A DNA stretch of 64,000 bases from Palsa-506 sp963709075. GTDB taxonomy: Bacteria; Actinomycetota; Actinomycetes; Streptosporangiales; Streptosporangiaceae. Positions 36,572-47,959 of this stretch are shown piece after piece. The notes below the pieces were generated by a model. The model did not search any database. It had not been told where the DNA came from and saw only the letters and a list, made by a program, of their open reading frames with translations. The DNA is taken from positions 248,001 through 312,000 of the forward strand of contig CAVPUY010000010.1 of NCBI GenBank assembly GCA_963709075.1, in the 5' to 3' direction. A program made the position numbers and the translations under genes. Within the stretch, counting starts at the first letter, position 1. Every line of letters begins with the position of its first letter.

Positions 36572-36781
36572 CTAGCCCGCCGGATGCAGGCTCATCGGGC
36601 CGTATTCCGGCGTGCCGTCGTCGAGCAGGGTGACCTGGTCGACGCCGGCCTCGAGCAGGCTGCGCCAGTTCTCGCCGAGCCAGCTCTCCGCGTCCCCCTG
36701 GCTGCCGAAGGTCTCCTTCGGCAGCCCGCGGGCCGGCAGCACGGTGCCGTCCTGCTTCTCCAGCTGCCAGGTCCACGTCAT
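36572..36781 (-). CDS. Small conserved actinobacterial protein, unknown function
   Basis: A 69-residue protein MTWTWQLEKQDGTVLPARGL ... GDAESWLGENWRSLLEAGVD ... QVTLLDDGTPEYGPMSLHPA. The pattern of a short beta segment, a central amphipathic helix with Trp residues and a beta end resembles small proteins common in actinobacteria. No domain recognised. ATG 36781. Codon use and convergence on a hairpin support a real gene. Confidence 0.65.
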   Translation of the reverse strand: MTWTWQLEKQDGTVLPARGLPKETFGSQGDAESWLGENWRSLLEAGVDQVTLLDDGTPEYGPMSLHPAG

Positions 36782-36900
36782 CTCGTACCCGCCTTCGTCG
36801 GTGACTGCGGCTAGCGAGACTAGCCGAGACCCGGGCGGCCCGCGCGTCAGCGACCCGGGCGTTGACCCGGCGCGGCGCCCGTGCTGGACTGCTGCACCTG

Positions 36901-37989
36901 ATGGACGTTCAGCTGATCGGCACCGGCGGCCCGGACGGCTGGCCCAGGCCTGGCTGCCGCTGTGCCTGCTGCGCGCGCGGCCGGGCCGCCGGGCGCAGCC
37001 GGTCGCCAGCTGCGGTCGCGGTGGACGGCGCGCTGCAGATCGCGGCCGGCCAGCCGCCGCGGCGGACCGGGCCCGCCGGCCGCCCGCACGTCGTGCGGCA
37101 ATTGCCGGGCGGGTGGGACATCACCGGGCCGGACGGCGGCAGGCTGCTGCTGGCCGGCCAGCAGGGCGCGGTACCCGAGCCGGAGGCCGGCGCCCGGCCC
37201 TATGACTATGCCCTGCTCGACCTGGCCGCCCGGCCCTTCCAGCTCGGCAGCCTGCGGCAGCGCGGCCTGGTGCGGGCCGGCACCACGGTCGCGGCGTTGC
37301 ACCTCGACGACAGGATCTGCGCCGAGCAGGAGCTCGCCCGCCGCTGCCTGCTGTGGGGGGTGATCCTGCCGGACGACGGCGACCGCCTCGGCCTGCCCGG
37401 GCCGGCGCCGGCCCGGCCGGCCCGCACCCTCGTGCTCGGCGGGGCCAGGTCCGGCAAGTCCGGCGAGGCCGAGCTCCGGCTGGCCGGCGAGCCCGACGTG
37501 ACCTACCTGGCCACCGGCCCGGCACCGGACGGCGCGGCCGATCCGGACTGGGCCGCGCGGATAGCGGCGCACCGGGCGCGCAGGCCCGCTGGCTGGATCA
37601 CGGCTGAGGGTGCCGATGCTGCGGGGCAAATCCGTAATAAAAATTCTGGCGCTTTCCTGGTGGACAGCATCGGCATGTGGCTGGCCGGAGTGCTGGCCGC
37701 GTCCGGCGCCTGGGACCAGGCACCGGACGCGGCGGCCGGCCAGGCCGCCGGGTCAGCCGAGGCGGCGAAGCGTACCGAAGCGGCCGTGGACGACCTGGTC
37801 GGGGCCTGGCGGCAGGCCACGGCGCGCATCGTGGCGGTCAGCGAGGAGGCAGGCTCGGGGGTGGTCCCGCCGACCAGGGCCGGGCGGCTGTTCCGGGACA
37901 GGCTCGGGCAGCTGAACCAGCGCCTCGCGGCCGAGTCGGAGGAGGTCGTGCTCGTCGTAGCGGGGCGAATCCTTACCGTCGCGACATGA
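36901..37989 (+). CDS. cobU: Adenosylcobinamide kinase/guanylyltransferase with N-terminal extra domain
   Basis: A 362-residue protein. The C-terminal ~180 residues are CobU: LVLGGARSGKSGEAELRLAG (P-loop), AHRARRPAGWITAEG, VDSIGMWLAG and VVPPTRAGRLFRDRLGQLNQ. CobU phosphorylates adenosylcobinamide and adds GMP in B12 assembly. The N-terminal ~165 residues (MDVQLIGTGGPDGWPRPGCR...) resemble a degenerate metallo-hydrolase (MBL-like) start, an architecture seen in actinobacteria. The HxHxDH zinc motif is not evident, so that part is probably not catalytic. No other cobalamin gene is in the window, nor a clear B12 riboswitch. Confidence 0.85.
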   Translation: MDVQLIGTGGPDGWPRPGCRCACCARGRAAGRSRSPAAVAVDGALQIAAGQPPRRTGPAGRPHVVRQLPGGWDITGPDGGRLLLAGQQGAVPEPEAGARPYDYALLDLAARPFQLGSLRQRGLVRAGTTVAALHLDDRICAEQELARRCLLWGVILPDDGDRLGLPGPAPARPARTLVLGGARSGKSGEAELRLAGEPDVTYLATGPAPDGAADPDWAARIAAHRARRPAGWITAEGADAAGQIRNKNSGAFLVDSIGMWLAGVLAASGAWDQAPDAAAGQAAGSAEAAKRTEAAVDDLVGAWRQATARIVAVSEEAGSGVVPPTRAGRLFRDRLGQLNQRLAAESEEVVLVVAGRILTVAT

Positions 37990-38135
37990 CGGGAAAACCC
38001 GCTGATCACGGATTCGGAGAGCGAACGGCACGAGACGGACCCGCGGAACTGTTAAGTTCTATCCGCTAGCCCCTGAGCCTGGCGCCTACCAGCGTGGCGC
38101 GCGGGCCCAGCCCCGGTAACCAAGGTGGTGGCGAC

Positions 38136-39029
38136 ATGACACGCGTTGTCGTCGTTGGCGATCTCATGACGGACACGGTCGCGCACGCGGCATTGCCGCT
38201 GGCCAAAGGCAGCGACACGCCCGCCACCGTAACCATGCACGGGGGCGGTTCCGGCGCGAACATCGCTGCCTGGCTGGCTGTCGACGGGGCCGAGGTGGCG
38301 TTCGTCGGGCGACGCGGCGCGGACATCGCCGGCCGCAACAGGGACATGGAGCTGATGGGGTACGGGGTCGACGCCCGGCTGGTGATGGACCCGGAACGGC
38401 AGACCGGCACGTGCGTCGTGATGGTGACGCACAAGGGCGACCACACCATGCTGTCCGATCCCGGCGCGAACTCCGCGCTGTCCCCCGATGACCTGCCCAA
38501 GGACCTGTTCACGCCGGGCAGCCATCTGCATATCTCTGGCTACACGCTGCTGAACGAGGGTTCCAGGGACGCCGCGCTCGCCGCGTTCAGCCATGCCCAG
38601 CGGGCCGGGATGACCGTCTCGGTCGACGGCGCGTCAGCCGCTCCGCTTGAGCGGGCCGGGGCCGAGCCGTTCCTGCAGCTGTCCAACGGGGCCACGCTTC
38701 TCTTCGTGAACGGTGACCAGGCCATGGTGATCACCGGCCGGGACGATCCCGAGCAGGCCGCCCGGGTGCTGAACGCGTGGTACCCGCAGGTCGTGCTTAA
38801 GCTCGGCGCTGACGGCGCGCTGTTCTACGCCAACGGCCGGCCGGATCCGTTCCGGGTGCCTGGCCCGCCGATCGAGCGGATAGTGGACGGCACCGGCGCT
38901 GGGGACGCGTTCTGCGCCGGGTTCCTGCCGCCTTGGCTGGACAAGAAGCCGCCGGGCGAGGCGCTGGCCAGCGGATGCCGGCTGGCGGCCAGGGCGCTCA
39001 GCATGGTCGGCGCCCGGCCCGCGCTCTAG
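38136..39029 (+). CDS. PfkB-family carbohydrate/nucleoside kinase
   Basis: A 297-residue kinase. MTRVVVVGDLMTDTVAHAAL starts it, MHGGGSGANIAAWLAVDG is PfkB signature 1, and IVDGTGAGDAFCAGFLPPWL is signature 2 with the catalytic Asp. ATG 38136 has AAGGTGGT upstream; an in-frame upstream start is less likely. Substrate unknown (sugar or nucleoside). It follows cobU after 146 bp. Confidence 0.88.
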   Translation: MTRVVVVGDLMTDTVAHAALPLAKGSDTPATVTMHGGGSGANIAAWLAVDGAEVAFVGRRGADIAGRNRDMELMGYGVDARLVMDPERQTGTCVVMVTHKGDHTMLSDPGANSALSPDDLPKDLFTPGSHLHISGYTLLNEGSRDAALAAFSHAQRAGMTVSVDGASAAPLERAGAEPFLQLSNGATLLFVNGDQAMVITGRDDPEQAARVLNAWYPQVVLKLGADGALFYANGRPDPFRVPGPPIERIVDGTGAGDAFCAGFLPPWLDKKPPGEALASGCRLAARALSMVGARPAL

Positions 39030-39044
39030 CCGCGGCCGGCCGGA

Positions 39045-39854
39045 TCAGCGGGCCCGGGCTCCGTGCGAGCGGCGCACCAGGGCGCCAAGCCCGCCTGGCC
39101 GCGGCTTGACCACAGCGGCCGGGGTGGCCTGCCGTACCCGGTCGGCGCAGGCCGGCGCCTTATGCGCCCAGCCCCACCAGTTTTCCTGCACGACGAATTC
39201 GTCGTAAGCGGGATTCGGCCGTATCAGCAAGTCGAATATGGCCCGCAGGTGCGGCTCCGCGAACTCCGACTCAGAGAGCTTCTCGACGTCAATCTCATAA
39301 TGCCGTTTCTGGTCCGGCGCATGATCCTTGTAGTTCCAGCCGAGGTCATCGAGTAGCAGCCAGCCGTCTGGGCGCAGCAGCCGTTCGGCCACTATCACGG
39401 TAATACCGTCGGTGCTCCAGTTCTTCGCGCCATCGAGAAAGATGAAATCGTATTTTGGCTGCACCGATCCGCTGTCGTCCATGCATGATTCCAGCTCCTG
39501 CTTGAGGAACCACGCGTAGGTGGAGAAATTCCTGTCCAGCGTGACGTACTTGCTGAGGCCCGCATTGTCAAGCACTTCCTGCGGCGCCGGGTTAGCCCAA
39601 TTCCACCGGGTCGAGTCAACACTCGTAAGGTGCCCAGTGCCATTCTCGTCAAGCGCCGACGCCATGAACACGGCCGATCCGCCCCGCGCCGTACCGAGTT
39701 CAAGCAGCACCTCGGGCCGGTACTTCCTTATATGCCCGTACAACAACCTGGCGCGGCGGGGCGGTATATGCGGACCGGGTATGCCGGCCACTATCTGCAC
39801 CGCGTCGTCGAAGTTCACCGTATGATCGTATGGCTTGATCAAGAATGCCCGCAA
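39045..39854 (-). CDS. Class I SAM-dependent methyltransferase-like protein (Methyltransf_24 / CmcI-like)
   Basis: A 269-residue Rossmann-fold protein. VLLELGTARGGSAVFMASAL is SAM motif I, GHLTSVDSTRW motif II, KYDFIFLDGAKNW motif III and LRPDGWLLLDDLGW motif IV. It resembles the cephalosporin hydroxylase CmcI/Methyltransf_24 group used on sugars or natural products. TTG 39854 is the only start that keeps the full N-terminus; a true start is uncertain. Base composition is visibly lower in GC than its neighbours, which hints at acquisition. Target unknown. Confidence 0.75.
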   Translation of the reverse strand: MRAFLIKPYDHTVNFDDAVQIVAGIPGPHIPPRRARLLYGHIRKYRPEVLLELGTARGGSAVFMASALDENGTGHLTSVDSTRWNWANPAPQEVLDNAGLSKYVTLDRNFSTYAWFLKQELESCMDDSGSVQPKYDFIFLDGAKNWSTDGITVIVAERLLRPDGWLLLDDLGWNYKDHAPDQKRHYEIDVEKLSESEFAEPHLRAIFDLLIRPNPAYDEFVVQENWWGWAHKAPACADRVRQATPAAVVKPRPGGLGALVRRSHGARAR

Positions 39855-39917
39855 CCGGACGCCGAGTCATGCCACTTATTTGCCCGCCCGATGCATCGAC
39901 CATACCTGCCGTTTACC

Positions 39918-40691
39918 GTGGTTGAGTATCTCGGCCGGCTCTTCGGGCTGGACGGCCGGGTGGCCGTGGTCACCGGCGGCAGCTCGGGCATCGGCCAGGC
40001 GATGGGCGCGGCGCTGGCAGCGGCCGGGGCGCGGGTGGTGCTCATCGCGCGCGGTGCCGACGCGCTGGCCGCCGCGGCCGCCCGGATCAGCGCGGCCGGC
40101 GGCGCGGCGAGCTGGGTCAGCGCGGACCTCGGCGACCCGGCTGAGCTGGCCCGCGGCGCCGGGGAAGCGGCCGTTCCATTCGGCGAGCCGGACATCCTGG
40201 TGTGCGCGGCCGCGGTCAACCTGCGGCCGCCGATGGAAGCGCTGACCAGCGCGGAGTGGGACCAGACGATGGCGGTCAACCTGACCGCGCCGTTCCTGCT
40301 CGGCCAGCGGTTCGGGCCGGGAATGGCGGCGCGCGGCTGGGGCCGGATCATCAATATCGCGTCACAGCAGGCCATCCGGGCGTTCGGCAACAGCGGCGGG
40401 TACGGTGCGGCCAAGGGCGGGCTGGTGTCGCTGACCCGATCTCAGTCCGAGGCCTGGGCGCGCCGCGGCGTGTGCTGCAACGCGATCTCGCCCGGATTCG
40501 TGGCCACGCCGATGACCAGGGCAGTTGCCAGCGACCCGGCCAGGTCGGCCGCGCTCGCCGCGCGCACCATGGTCGGCCGCAACGGCGAGCCTGCCGACTT
40601 CGAGGGCATCGCCGTGTTCCTCGCCAGCCAGGCAAGCGACTACGTCACCGGCCAGCTCATCTGCGTGGACGGCGGGTTCTCAGCGACCTGA
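39918..40691 (+). CDS. Short-chain dehydrogenase/reductase
   Basis: A 257-residue SDR. RVAVVTGGSSGIGQAM is the NAD(P) loop, VSADLGD binds the adenine, INIASQQ holds the catalytic Ser, and YGAAKGGLVSLTRS the Tyr-Lys pair. ISPGFVATPMT and VTGQLICVDGGFSA complete the classical type. The usual NNAG motif is VCAAA here, a mild deviation. GTG 39918 is chosen; ATG 39891 is an alternative. Substrate unknown. It is divergent from the methyltransferase with 63 bp between. Confidence 0.9.
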   Translation: MVEYLGRLFGLDGRVAVVTGGSSGIGQAMGAALAAAGARVVLIARGADALAAAAARISAAGGAASWVSADLGDPAELARGAGEAAVPFGEPDILVCAAAVNLRPPMEALTSAEWDQTMAVNLTAPFLLGQRFGPGMAARGWGRIINIASQQAIRAFGNSGGYGAAKGGLVSLTRSQSEAWARRGVCCNAISPGFVATPMTRAVASDPARSAALAARTMVGRNGEPADFEGIAVFLASQASDYVTGQLICVDGGFSAT

Positions 40692-40762
40692 TTCGGATAT
40701 CTGGGCGATTCCTCGGCCTGAGCGGCCCCGGTTACCCGGCCCGGCCTGGCCGGGACGGCACA

Positions 40763-43363
40763 ATGGCGGTCATGGCCAGACGCACCACGACAACTCCCCC
40801 GCCGCCCGACGACTTCGAGGAAAACATCGTCGACATCGATGTCACCGAGGAGATGCGGGGCAGCTACCTCGAGTACGCCTACTCGGTCATCTACCAGCGG
40901 GCGCTCCCGGACGCCAAGGACGGCCTGAAGCCGGTGCAGCGCCGGATCCTGTACCAGATGAACGAGATGGGCCTGCGGCCGGACCGCGCGCACGTCAAGT
41001 GCGCCCGCGTCGTCGGCGACGTGATGGGCAGGCTGCACCCGCACGGCGACAGCGCGATCTACGACGCGCTGGTCCGGATGGCGCAGCCGTGGGCGATGCG
41101 GCTGCCGCTGATCGACGGGCACGGCAACTTCGGCTCGCTCGGCGGCGACGACTCGGCCGCCGCGTACCGCTACACCGAGGCCCGGCTGGCCGCCGCGGCC
41201 ATGGAGCTGGTCGCCTCGATCGACGAGGACACCGTCGATTTCCAGCCGAACTACGACGGCCAGGACGCCGAGCCGCAGGTACTGCCGGCCGCGTTCCCGA
41301 ACCTGCTGGTGAACGGGGCGGCAGGGATCGCGGTCGGGATGGCCACCAACATGGCCCCGCACAACCTCGGCGAGGTCATCGCCGCCGCGCGGCACCTGAT
41401 CGCGCACCCGGACGCCGACCTCGAGACGCTGATGCGCTTCGTGCCCGGCCCTGACCTGCCCACCGGCGGGAAGATCGTCGGCCTGGAGGGGATCAGGGAC
41501 GCCTACCAGACCGGCCGCGGCATCTTCCGCACCCGGGCGGCCGCCAGGATCGAGAAGATCACCCCGCGCCGGACCGGGATCGTGGTCACCGAGCTGCCCT
41601 ACGGCGTCGGCCCGGAGAAGGTGGTGGCCAGGATCAAGGACCTGGTCCAGGCGAAGAAGCTGGCCGGGATCGCCGACCTGAAGGACCTCACCGACCGGCA
41701 CCGCGGCCTGCACCTGGTAATCGAGGTCCGCAGCGGCTTCGTGCCCGAGGCGGTGCTCGACGAGCTGTACCGGCTGACCCCGATGGAAGAGACGTTCGGC
41801 ATCAACAACGTGGCGCTGGTGGACGGGCAGCCCCGGGTGCTCGGGCTGCGCGAGCTGCTGCAGATCTACGTCGACCACCGGATCGAGGTTGTCCGGCGCC
41901 GCACCACGTTCCGGCGGGCCAAGCGCGAGGCCCGGATGCACCTGGTAGACGGCCTGCTCATCGCGCTGCTCAACATCGACGAGGTCATCGGGGTGATCCG
42001 CACCAGTGACGACGCGGCCGCGGCCAAGGAACGGCTGATGTCGGTGTTCGACCTGTCGGAGATCCAGGCGCAGTACATCCTGGACACCCCGCTGCGCCGG
42101 CTGACCCGCTACGACCGGCTGGAGCTCGAGCGCGAGCGTGACACCCTGCAGGCCGAGATCGCCGAGCTCACCGCGATCCTCGACTCGGAGCGCGCGCTGC
42201 GCGAGCTGGTGTCCGCCGAGCTGGCCAGCGTCAGCGAGCGGTTCGCCACACCGCGCCGCACGGTGCTGCTCGAGGGCAGCGGCGCCGCGCGGACCGCTGC
42301 GGCCGTGCCGCTCGAAGTCGCCGATGACCCGTGCATCGTGCTGCTGTCCTCTGCTGGCCTGCTGGCCCGCACCGCCGGGCCGCCTGGGCCGCCCGGCACG
42401 GATCCGGGCGCCGGCGACCCTGGCGGGGCCGGCGGCATCGGCCGGGGCCGCGGAGCCGGCCCGCGGGCGGCGCATGACGCGATCATCTCGGCGGTGCCGT
42501 GCACGGCGCGCGGGACGATCGGCGTGGTCACGTCCCTGGGCCGGCTGATCAGGCTGGGCGTGCTCGAACTGCCGGCCCTGCCGCCCAGTGCCCACTCCCC
42601 CGGGCTGGCCGGCGGCGCGCCGGTAGGCGAGTTCGTCGGCACCGAGCCCGGCGAGACCGTGGCCGGAATCGTCGCCGCCGACGGCGGCGGCGCCGGCCTG
42701 GCGCTCGGCACGGCCGGCGGCGTGGTCAAGCGGGTCGCGCCTGATTACCCGCAGAACGCCGCCGACTTCGAGGTCATCTCGCTGAAAGGCGGCGACCGGG
42801 TGGTCGGCGCCGTCCAGCTGGCCAGCGAGGACCAGGACCTGGTCTTCATCACCTCGGACGCCCAGCTGCTCCGGTTCGGGGCCGGGTCGGTGCGGCCGCA
42901 GGGCCGGGCGGCCGGCGGGATGGCGGGCATCCGGCTGTCTCCGCGCGCCTCGGTCATCTGGTTCGGCGCCGTCGACCCGGCTGGCGCTGACCAGGCCGGC
43001 GACGCTGACCAGGCCGGCGACGCTGACCAGGCCGTCGGCGCCGGCCGGGCCGGCGACCCGGTGGTGGTCACGGTGGCCGGGAGCGCGGGCGCGCTGCCGG
43101 GCACGACGGCCGCGACCGTCAAGGTCTCCGGGTACGGCGAGTACCCGCCGAAGGGACGGGCTACCGGCGGCGTCCGCTGCCACCGGTTCCTGAAGGGCGA
43201 GGATGCGCTGGTGATCGCCTGGGCCGGGCCCGGTCCTGCCCGGGCCGCGACCGACGCCGGGACGCCGGTGGACCTGCCGCCGGCCGAAGGCCGCAGGGAC
43301 GGCTCCGGCGAGCGCGTGCGGGCGCCGCTGGCCGCCGTGGGCGGGGCCGCGCCGCCCGGCTGA
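40763..43363 (+). CDS. parC: DNA topoisomerase IV subunit A (ParC/GyrA-like)
   Basis: An 866-residue type IIA topoisomerase A subunit. DAKDGLKPVQRRILYQMNEM opens the winged helix. HPHGDSAIYDALVRMAQPWA is the quinolone pocket with wild-type Ser and Asp. AAYRYTEARLAAAAME has the active Tyr, and FPNLLVNGAAGIAVGMATN and the coiled tower follow. A canonical GyrA box (QRRGGKG) is not seen in the C-terminal beta-pinwheel, and the nearby parE supports a ParC assignment. The C-terminal domain has low-complexity inserts (42380-42470, and 18-bp repeats of GCTGACCAGGCCGGCGAC at 42975-43035). ATG 40763. Confidence 0.88.
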   Translation: MAVMARRTTTTPPPPDDFEENIVDIDVTEEMRGSYLEYAYSVIYQRALPDAKDGLKPVQRRILYQMNEMGLRPDRAHVKCARVVGDVMGRLHPHGDSAIYDALVRMAQPWAMRLPLIDGHGNFGSLGGDDSAAAYRYTEARLAAAAMELVASIDEDTVDFQPNYDGQDAEPQVLPAAFPNLLVNGAAGIAVGMATNMAPHNLGEVIAAARHLIAHPDADLETLMRFVPGPDLPTGGKIVGLEGIRDAYQTGRGIFRTRAAARIEKITPRRTGIVVTELPYGVGPEKVVARIKDLVQAKKLAGIADLKDLTDRHRGLHLVIEVRSGFVPEAVLDELYRLTPMEETFGINNVALVDGQPRVLGLRELLQIYVDHRIEVVRRRTTFRRAKREARMHLVDGLLIALLNIDEVIGVIRTSDDAAAAKERLMSVFDLSEIQAQYILDTPLRRLTRYDRLELERERDTLQAEIAELTAILDSERALRELVSAELASVSERFATPRRTVLLEGSGAARTAAAVPLEVADDPCIVLLSSAGLLARTAGPPGPPGTDPGAGDPGGAGGIGRGRGAGPRAAHDAIISAVPCTARGTIGVVTSLGRLIRLGVLELPALPPSAHSPGLAGGAPVGEFVGTEPGETVAGIVAADGGGAGLALGTAGGVVKRVAPDYPQNAADFEVISLKGGDRVVGAVQLASEDQDLVFITSDAQLLRFGAGSVRPQGRAAGGMAGIRLSPRASVIWFGAVDPAGADQAGDADQAGDADQAVGAGRAGDPVVVTVAGSAGALPGTTAATVKVSGYGEYPPKGRATGGVRCHRFLKGEDALVIAWAGPGPARAATDAGTPVDLPPAEGRRDGSGERVRAPLAAVGGAAPPG

Positions 43364-43395
43364 CCGATCCGGCTGGCCGGCGCCCGGCCTGGGGC

Positions 43396-43446
43396 GGCCA
43401 CGGCTGGAGGGCTGCTACCGCTGGGGGGCCTCCAGCGGCCGTGGCT
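43396..43446. terminator. Hairpin between convergent parC and amidohydrolase genes
   Basis: GCCACGGC..TGGAGG pairs with CCTCCAGCGGCCGTGGC (one 3-nt bulge) around an 18-nt loop, centred between stops at 43363 (plus) and 43462 (minus). It probably ends transcription from both sides. Confidence 0.55.
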
Positions 43447-43461
43447 TCGGCCCGGCGGCGG

Positions 43462-44648
43462 CTAGAGAGCGCGCCAGACCCGCCAGAGGGCGGCCGGGTC
43501 GCTCAGCGGATCACCGTGGACGAGCGTGAAGTGGGCCGGGCCGCCGACTGTGAGCCTGCCCGCGTGCGGGTCGCCAAGCACGTCGCCGCCGCGCCAGGTG
43601 GCCGACCCGAGTGCCGCCCAGGGCTCTAGCCCGGCACGGACCAGGCTCTCGACCTCCCAGGCGAGGTGCCCGGCGCGGACCGATCCGCCGCCGAAGTCGC
43701 TGCCTGCCGCGATCGGCACGCCGACCGCGTGCGCGGCCCGGACGCTTGCCTCGGCCACCTCGAGCCGCTCGGCGATGCGCCGCCTGCCGTCCTGCCCGGT
43801 AAAGCGCTCCAGGATGGTGGTCGTGGCGAAACCCTGCCACGAATGCAGGACGGAGAGCGTGGACACGACGGTTACCTGGTTGGCCGCGAGCATCCGGGCG
43901 ATGTCCGCGTCGATCGTGAACCCGTGCTCAAGCGTGTCGACGGCCGCCTCGGCCGCGAGCCGGCAATTGGCCAGGCCAGTCCCGTGCGCGGCGACAGTGG
44001 CGCCGCGTTCGTGCACCGCCTCGACGACCCGCCGTACCTCGTCAGCGGACCAGGGGGCAATGTCGGCGTCCGGTCCGTCCAGGTACAGCTTGATCAGGTC
44101 GGCGCCATCGTCGAGCTGGCCGAGCGAGGCCGCCAGCAGCGCGTCGGCGTCCCTGACTTCGACGGACAGGCCAGGCGGCAGCGAGCCGCCCCTGGTCACC
44201 CAGGTGCCTGCCGCCCGCACGTAGGGATAGCCGGCCTTGCCCTGCCACTGATCGCGCAAGGACAGCGCGAGGGCGCGTTCGCGCCCGTCCGGAGTGTCCG
44301 CGCGGCGCGGCGAGCCGACGTCACGGACCCAGCGGACGCCTGCCGCGAGCAGGGCGGCGGCGTTGCGCTCGGCCGCGTCGATCAGGCTGGCCGTCTCATC
44401 GGCGCCGCGCGCGACCCAGTGCGCGCCGCCCTGCAGCGTCAGGTGGCTGTGGCAGTCGACGAAGGACGGGACGATCGTCGCGCCGCTCGCGTCGATGATC
44501 CTCGCGCCCGCCCTGGCTTCGGCCGGCGCCTCGCCGTCGAAAATGCCCGCTACCAGCCCGCCGCGGTCAGCACGCTGACCGGGGTACGCAGCACCGGGCT
44601 CAGCCCGTCGGCGAGCGCGGCGCCTTCGAACAGCTCTGCCTGGGTCAC
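43462..44648 (-). CDS. Amidohydrolase-superfamily protein, frameshifted near N-terminus
   Basis: A metal-dependent hydrolase of about 395 residues. The N-terminus (GTG 44648) is VTQAELFEGAALADGLSPVL. A one-base shift near 44565 moves into IIDASGATIVPSFVDCHSHL (HxH metal pair), LIKLYLDGPDADIAP (Lys), VAAHGTG (His), TLEHGFTI (His) and PIAAGSDFGGG (Asp). This set fits the imidazolonepropionase-like/prolidase-like branch. A second, non-identical relative is at 62581-63826. It begins 9 bp after parE, so it is probably co-transcribed with it. Substrate unknown. Confidence 0.78.
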
Positions 44649-44657
44649 CGGCCGTCC

Positions 44658-46909
<2,252 letters not shown>

Positions 46910-47213
46910 GAATCTTCTCCTGACACGGCACGCCGGGCGGCATGCGCTGGATGGGTCTGAGGGCAGACTAGCGGCATGTACTGTCAGGTCAGCGGCACCA
47001 CGCCGCCGACATACCCGACGACCTGGGACAACATACGCGCTACAGTGAACTGGCAGGGATCAGGCCGGGAGGAAGAAAGGCTGTTCGCTCGTGGCGTATT
47101 GCTGGCCGGCATGGGAAGTTCCGTAGTCGGCCGCGTGTTGTGATGCGGTAGTAGTCAAGCGTTGGACGGCCCGCCGGCCAGTAGGCTCGGAGGGTCCAGG
47201 CGAAGGAGGCGAC
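46910..47213. other. Intergenic region between divergent parE and DUF7455 genes
   Basis: A 304-bp divergent control region. TACAGT-like hexamers (about 47040) could be -10 elements, but no convincing -35 pairs with them. The GAAGGAGG ribosome site for the small gene lies at 47201-47208. No gene seen. Confidence 0.4.
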
Positions 47214-47444
47214 ATGACCGGAGCTATGGCCCCAACAAAGCCGCTCAACGCCCTCGACGTGTGTGACCGGTGTGGTGCGCAGGCATACGTCCGCGTCGTG
47301 CTCGCCGGGTCGGGGGAGCTGCTGTTCTGCGCGCATCACAACCGTCAGCACGCTGACGCGCTCGCCAAGATCGCGATCGAGATCCAGGACGAGACCGATC
47401 GGCTGAAGCAGGCCCCCGGAGCGGCCACGCCGCCTGCCCGGTGA
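47214..47444 (+). CDS. DUF7455 zinc-ribbon-like small protein
   Basis: A 76-residue protein: LNALDVCDRCGAQAYVRVVL then GELLFCAHHNRQHADALAKI and an acidic/basic helix. CDRC and CAHH give a possible Cys-Cys-Cys-His zinc site. The family is widespread in actinobacteria and often lies near parE and the principal sigma gene. ATG 47214 follows a strong GAAGGAGG. Function unknown. Confidence 0.85.
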   Translation: MTGAMAPTKPLNALDVCDRCGAQAYVRVVLAGSGELLFCAHHNRQHADALAKIAIEIQDETDRLKQAPGAATPPAR

Positions 47445-47485
47445 GGACGATCCGGCTGCTGGCCGGATCATAAGCAGCGCAGCAG

Positions 47486-47517
47486 CGCGCCTGTCCACGG
47501 ACAGGCGCGTTTCCATT
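47486..47517 (+). terminator. Intrinsic terminator after DUF7455 gene
   Basis: A perfect 11-bp stem (CGCGCCTGTCC / GGACAGGCGCG) with a 2-nt centre, followed by TTTCCATTTCC. Located 42 bp after the DUF7455 stop. Confidence 0.6.
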
Positions 47518-47549
47518 TCCGCGGCCGACCTGCCGCCCAGCGCCGACGC

Positions 47550-47785
47550 ACCCCAGCCGCCCCCTCCCCGGCACGGCGCACCCGCCCCCCGGCCCGGCGC
47601 GACACGGGCCGGCCGACCCCGGCCCCCGGCCCGGCACGGCCCGCCCCCGGCCCGGCGCGACGCACCCCGCCCACGGCCCGGCGCCCCCCGCCCCCCGGCC
47701 CGGCGCGACACGGCCCGCCCCCCGGGCCGCGCGACGCACCCCGCCCCCCGGCCCGGCCTGACACGGCCCGCCCCCCGGCCACCCC
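47550..47785. repeat. C-rich degenerate tandem repeat tract
   Basis: A run of variations on CCCGGCCCGGCGCGACACGG and CGCCCCCCGGCC over about 230 bp, with many C5-C6 runs on this strand. The complementary strand could form G-quadruplexes. No coding sense on either strand. It lies between the DUF7455 terminator and the first palindrome of the AbiEi-like locus. Confidence 0.75.
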
Positions 47786-47809
47786 GGCGCTAGCTCCTGA
47801 GGCTGCAAG

Positions 47810-47865
47810 GTGGTGGATCGCGTGATCGCACACCTTGGGTGGTGCGTGATCACGCGATCCACCAC
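47810..47865. repeat. 56-bp palindrome, downstream copy of AbiEi-like locus 2
   Basis: Arms of 25 bp (GTGGTGGATCGCG at the outer end) around a TTGGGT loop. It matches the copy at 49121-49176 except for three bases. Two of these form a compensatory pair (T-A here, C-G there) and one changes G-C to G-T. The next ~20 bp (GTTCGGGCAGGGCCGGGC) are also shared with the other copy. It lies 95 bp beyond the stop of the AbiEi-like gene. Confidence 0.92.
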
Positions 47866-47959
47866 GTTCGGGCAGGGCCGGGCTGAGTCGGGATGAGCTG
47901 AAATGAGCTTGACTGGCCTGATGAACTGCGCTGAACCAGCCTGCTGATGGCTGTGGTGG

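Noticed and set aside
36782..36900. Cobalamin riboswitch upstream of cobU
   Set aside because: The 119-bp leader lacks the B12-box consensus.
40640..43183. 847-residue open frame antisense to parC
   Set aside because: It is the complement of a clear topoisomerase gene; high GC keeps antisense frames open. Its protein is His/Arg/Val-rich with no domain.
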